NCBI GenBank assembly: GCA_003157315.1
Contig: PMJE01000599.1
Coordinates: 22,995 to 30,428 of the forward strand
DNA from: Myxococcales bacterium
GTDB lineage: Bacteria > Myxococcota > Polyangia > Fen-1088
DNA: 7,434 bases
Direction: 5' to 3'
Shown: one piece after another, positions 5,435 through 7,434 of the stretch
Position numbering within the stretch: the stretch's first letter is position 1
Layout: each line of letters starts with the position of its first letter
Program-made: the position numbers and the translations under genes
Notes under the pieces: generated by a model
Database searches by the model: none
Seen by the model: the letters and a program-made list of their open reading frames with translations, nothing else
What the model was told of the DNA's origin: nothing

Positions 5435-7276
5435 TCATCGCGCAAGGTTGACCTCGACCGGTTTGAGCCCGGCCGGAGCCGAAATCTCCACGGCAACCAG
5501 TTTACGCTCGGCCGGCACGAACACGCCCACCTGATGCACGCCCGCCGGCACAGGCACGCGGTTGGCCGGGCAGAGCAAGCCGGTTTCGACCTCGTCGACG
5601 AACACCGGATACCTTCCCGGCGTGCGACAAACCACATTGAGAAAAGCGTCGCCGCGCAGCGGGACGATCACAGGATCGAGGGCAATGCGGATCATGGCGC
5701 CTTCGCGCGCATCGAAGCTGGTGCGAAACATGTGGTATCCCGCAGCCACCAGCACCAGCCGCTTGCCGCCCGTGCCGGTTGGCACGTCGAGCGGGGTGTT
5801 TCCTTTCCAGACGCCCTCGACCCAGACCTGCGCGCCGTGAGGTTGGGTGTCGACGAACAAGTGATTCGGTATGCGCTGGGGCTGAGGTGTGTCCGACTCC
5901 TCGACGACAAAACGCCCGGCCGGGAACTCTGGTATGGAATCGCTCTCGGGCGCCCGCGGCAAGGCTGCGTCCGCGGCTCGCCTGGTACCCGCGTCCGGCA
6001 ACGGGGTGGGAACCGCGGGTAACCACGACTCAGGGGAACGCCGCCGCGAGGTCAGCCTAAGTTGGGGTTCGACCGGTGGAGTCTCGCCCGATCGGCGCTG
6101 CGCAATGGCGACGCCCTGGGCAGCGCGTTTCGCGGTGAAAGTCCGCGCCAGCCGGAAAGCAAGTAAGCCCAACCCAGCCACGAGAAGAACGCAGACTGTT
6201 ACCACTAGCATGGCCAACCAGCCCGGGCGCGCCACGCGGCCTTTGCTGACGGCAGCCACCGAGCTCCGGGAGACGAAACCCGCCTCCCTGGTTTGCGACG
6301 CCACCGAGCCGGCAACTGCGGGTGCCGAAACCGTAGTATCTCTTTCTGTACCGCCGCGCCCAGAATCGTCGCGCACCGCCTTGCTGGCGACAGGCGGACT
6401 GGCGTCACCCGCGGCCGCGTGGCTGGTCAGGCATTCGCTCAGCCAACTGGCGGCCTGAGGCCGGTCCTCGGGATCGGGCGCGGTCAAGGCTCGGATAGCA
6501 GCATCCATGGCTGCCGGCACGCCGGGGATATCGCGCAAGGGCTCCCAGCTACGATCCGAAAGCTCTGCCAGCGATCGTGCCTCGCAAGCGGGCCTGCCGA
6601 GCAGGAGGAAGTGCAAGAGAGCCCCCAGCGAGTAGAGATCCGCAGCCAAACCGCGGTCGAAGGTTTCGGGCCCAATCGCCACGCCCAGGAGTTCCGGTGC
6701 CACGAACCACCATTTCTCGACGGGGTGATCGACCAACCCGCGCACCGACGCAAACAAGCCGAAGTCGAGCACCACGACTTCGCCCGTGGGAGTTACCAGG
6801 ACGTTGCCTGGACAGAGGCCCAGGTGGAAAAGCGGCGTCTCGCCCGCGTGAGCGGCCGAGAGCACCTCCGCGATATGCCCGCCGACCACGCTGACCACAG
6901 CTGGGGCCAACCCCGCGCGGCCGGAAGCGGCTCGTTGCTGAGCCGCCTGCAACAGCCCGACAAGGTCAACCCCAGCTACCCGGCGAGACGCGACGAAAGC
7001 CCCTGCCCCCTCCTCGCCGACCTCGACCACGCGGCCTGCCTCCGAGGTCGGAGTTGCGAGCAACCGCCGACCCGCCGCAAGAAACCGTGAAGCCAGTCGT
7101 GGATAGGCCTGCCGCTGGACGCGCTCGGCACGCAGCAGTTTGACCACGAACAACTCGGCTTGGCTCGCCGCGCGCGGATCGCCATCAACCCGATGGGCAC
7201 GGTAGCTCTCGACGACACCGTCGAGCCCGAGCCGGCCGTCTAGTTGATATTTGCCGAGGCGAGGCAGAAAGGACAC
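5435..7276 (-). CDS. Membrane-anchored Hanks-type pseudokinase with C-terminal PEGA domains
   Basis: The 613-residue protein (numbered from GTG at 7276) begins with a protein-kinase fold, about 8-285. Retained features are FVVK with K46, VLDFG with D171, APE (193-195), DLYSLG with D213 and EDRP with R272. The catalytic HRDLKPxN reads HLGLCPGN at 151-158, so the catalytic Asp is Gly153 and the catalytic-loop Lys is Cys155. The Gly-rich loop (LGLDGVVE) is degraded, the helix-C Glu position reads FLAAGRRL, and the activation segment has no Thr. It is therefore probably inactive as a phosphotransferase, though it could still bind nucleotide. A Ser/Thr/Ala-rich linker leads to one transmembrane helix (about 353-376), a Pro/Arg-rich stretch, a PEGA domain (about 472-535) and a second PEGA-like domain (about 544-612, with VFVDEVETGLLCPANRVPVPAG). 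By analogy the kinase-like part is cytoplasmic and the PEGA part periplasmic, but positive charges flank both sides of the helix. The start may instead be CTG at 7267. Confidence 0.87.
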   Translation of the reverse strand: MSFLPRLGKYQLDGRLGLDGVVESYRAHRVDGDPRAASQAELFVVKLLRAERVQRQAYPRLASRFLAAGRRLLATPTSEAGRVVEVGEEGAGAFVASRRVAGVDLVGLLQAAQQRAASGRAGLAPAVVSVVGGHIAEVLSAAHAGETPLFHLGLCPGNVLVTPTGEVVVLDFGLFASVRGLVDHPVEKWWFVAPELLGVAIGPETFDRGLAADLYSLGALLHFLLLGRPACEARSLAELSDRSWEPLRDIPGVPAAMDAAIRALTAPDPEDRPQAASWLSECLTSHAAAGDASPPVASKAVRDDSGRGGTERDTTVSAPAVAGSVASQTREAGFVSRSSVAAVSKGRVARPGWLAMLVVTVCVLLVAGLGLLAFRLARTFTAKRAAQGVAIAQRRSGETPPVEPQLRLTSRRRSPESWLPAVPTPLPDAGTRRAADAALPRAPESDSIPEFPAGRFVVEESDTPQPQRIPNHLFVDTQPHGAQVWVEGVWKGNTPLDVPTGTGGKRLVLVAAGYHMFRTSFDAREGAMIRIALDPVIVPLRGDAFLNVVCRTPGRYPVFVDEVETGLLCPANRVPVPAGVHQVGVFVPAERKLVAVEISAPAGLKPVEVNLAR

Positions 7277-7281
7277 CTCCT
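7265..7281 (-). promoter_or_regulatory. Perfect Shine-Dalgarno overlapping the annotated GTG start; CTG start possible
   Basis: On the minus strand AGGAGGTG occupies 7281-7274, a full match to the anti-SD. The only in-frame GTG (7276-7274) lies inside it and so cannot use it. The in-frame CTG at 7267-7265 is 8 bases beyond AGGAGG, which is ideal spacing, and would give a protein starting LPRLGKYQL with three residues fewer. No in-frame ATG or TTG occurs nearby. Confidence 0.5.
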
Positions 7282-7284
7282 GCC

Positions 7285-7290
7285 ATCATA
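7285..7290 (-). promoter_or_regulatory. Possible -10 element TATGAT upstream of the pseudokinase gene
   Basis: Minus-strand TATGAT (7290-7285) is 5 of 6 to consensus. A start point about 7 bases downstream would fall at 7278-7276, on the GTG itself, implying a leaderless mRNA. No convincing -35 is seen at 16-18 bases upstream (CACAAG region), so this is weak. Confidence 0.2.
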
Positions 7291-7301
7291 GTCCCATTCC
7301 A

Positions 7302-7312
7302 ACAAGTCTTGT
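7302..7312. repeat. 11-bp palindrome ACAAG-T-CTTGT
   Basis: ACAAG (7302-7306) and CTTGT (7308-7312) are perfect inverted repeats around one central base, in the non-coding DNA upstream of the minus-strand pseudokinase gene. It is a candidate operator half-site pair; small size makes chance a real alternative. Confidence 0.35.
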
Positions 7313-7382
7313 GAGCCGCGACTATTCAAATGTTCAGGCGTCGCAGAAGAGCCCCTTTCCCTGTGCCAAACTGCGCACTCGA

Positions 7383-7429
7383 CAAGCCGGCGACAGGCTT
7401 GCCGCTTTCTGCTGAGTTTGTGCTAGATA
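7383..7429 (+). promoter_or_regulatory. Possible outward-facing promoter with overlapping inverted repeat at the right edge
   Basis: TAGATA (7424-7429) is preceded by TG at 7421-7422 in the extended -10 position (TGCTAGATA). TTGCCG (7399-7404) lies 19 bases upstream as a possible -35. CAAGCC (7383-7388) and GGCTTG (7396-7401) form a 6-bp inverted repeat with a 7-base spacer overlapping that -35. It would drive a + strand gene beyond the window. The spacer is slightly long and the downstream gene is not visible. Confidence 0.35.
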
Positions 7430-7434
7430 CGCGG

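Noticed and set aside
5440..5490. GC-rich partial palindrome (CCGGCCGG) just past the pilY1 stop as a terminator
   Set aside because: The stem is short, no T-run follows on either strand, and it lies in the conserved end of the pseudokinase coding sequence.
5656..5664. RGD tripeptide in the pseudokinase (residues 541-543)
   Set aside because: RGD integrin binding has been reported for P. aeruginosa PilY1, but this one is in the PEGA protein. No RGD is seen in the PilY1-like protein, so it is coincidental.
6293..7090. 265-codon + strand open frame across the pseudokinase gene
   Set aside because: It is the complement of the conserved kinase-like domain. Its translation is Arg/Pro/His-rich without a recognisable fold, so it is a shadow frame.
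7360..7370. Minus-strand TGGCAC resembling a sigma54 -24 element upstream of the pseudokinase
   Set aside because: The required GC of the -12 element (TTGCA/T at fixed spacing) is absent; the corresponding bases are a purine run (AAGGGG).

Overview
The window looks like a chromosomal segment from a GC-rich, deltaproteobacterial/Myxococcota-like bacterium. The reasons are the high GC content with strong third-position G/C bias, a Hanks-type kinase-like protein fused to PEGA repeats, and a very large cysteine-rich PilY1-type pilus protein. This assignment is inference from gene style; no marker gene is present.

Left end (1-891): two tightly packed + strand genes, probably the end of an operon entering from the left. 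The first encodes a small, very acidic protein of unknown function, and its start may lie outside the window. One base after its stop codon begins a GTG-initiated double ACT-domain protein of the GcvR type. Positions 892-1087 are non-coding. They hold a strong imperfect hairpin whose left arm is duplicated, then an AT-rich island with a plausible sigma70-type promoter whose 17-bp spacer is an imperfect palindrome.

Centre (1088-5434): one 1448-residue secreted protein. It has a signal peptide, a von Willebrand A (vWA) domain split by two large insertions, and a C-terminal PilY1-like beta-propeller. The first insertion has 43 Cys in about 311 residues and begins right after the MIDAS motif DTSGS. 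The second is Tyr/Cys-rich. No minor-pilin genes accompany it in the window.

Right (5435-7276, - strand): a protein with a kinase fold whose catalytic HRD-L-K reads HLG-L-C, so it is a probable pseudokinase, followed by one transmembrane helix and two PEGA-type domains. Its stop codon abuts the pilY1 stop codon with no bases between them. Its start is ambiguous, because a perfect Shine-Dalgarno sequence overlaps the only in-frame GTG and is ideally spaced for a CTG. The last ~150 bases are non-coding, with small palindromes and a possible outward-facing promoter.

The most unusual content is the PilY1 variant with its split vWA domain, an added EF-hand-like loop and a degenerated propeller calcium loop, lying convergent to a membrane pseudokinase. 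A functional link between these two is only a hypothesis. No RNA genes, CRISPR arrays, insertion sequences or phage genes were seen.
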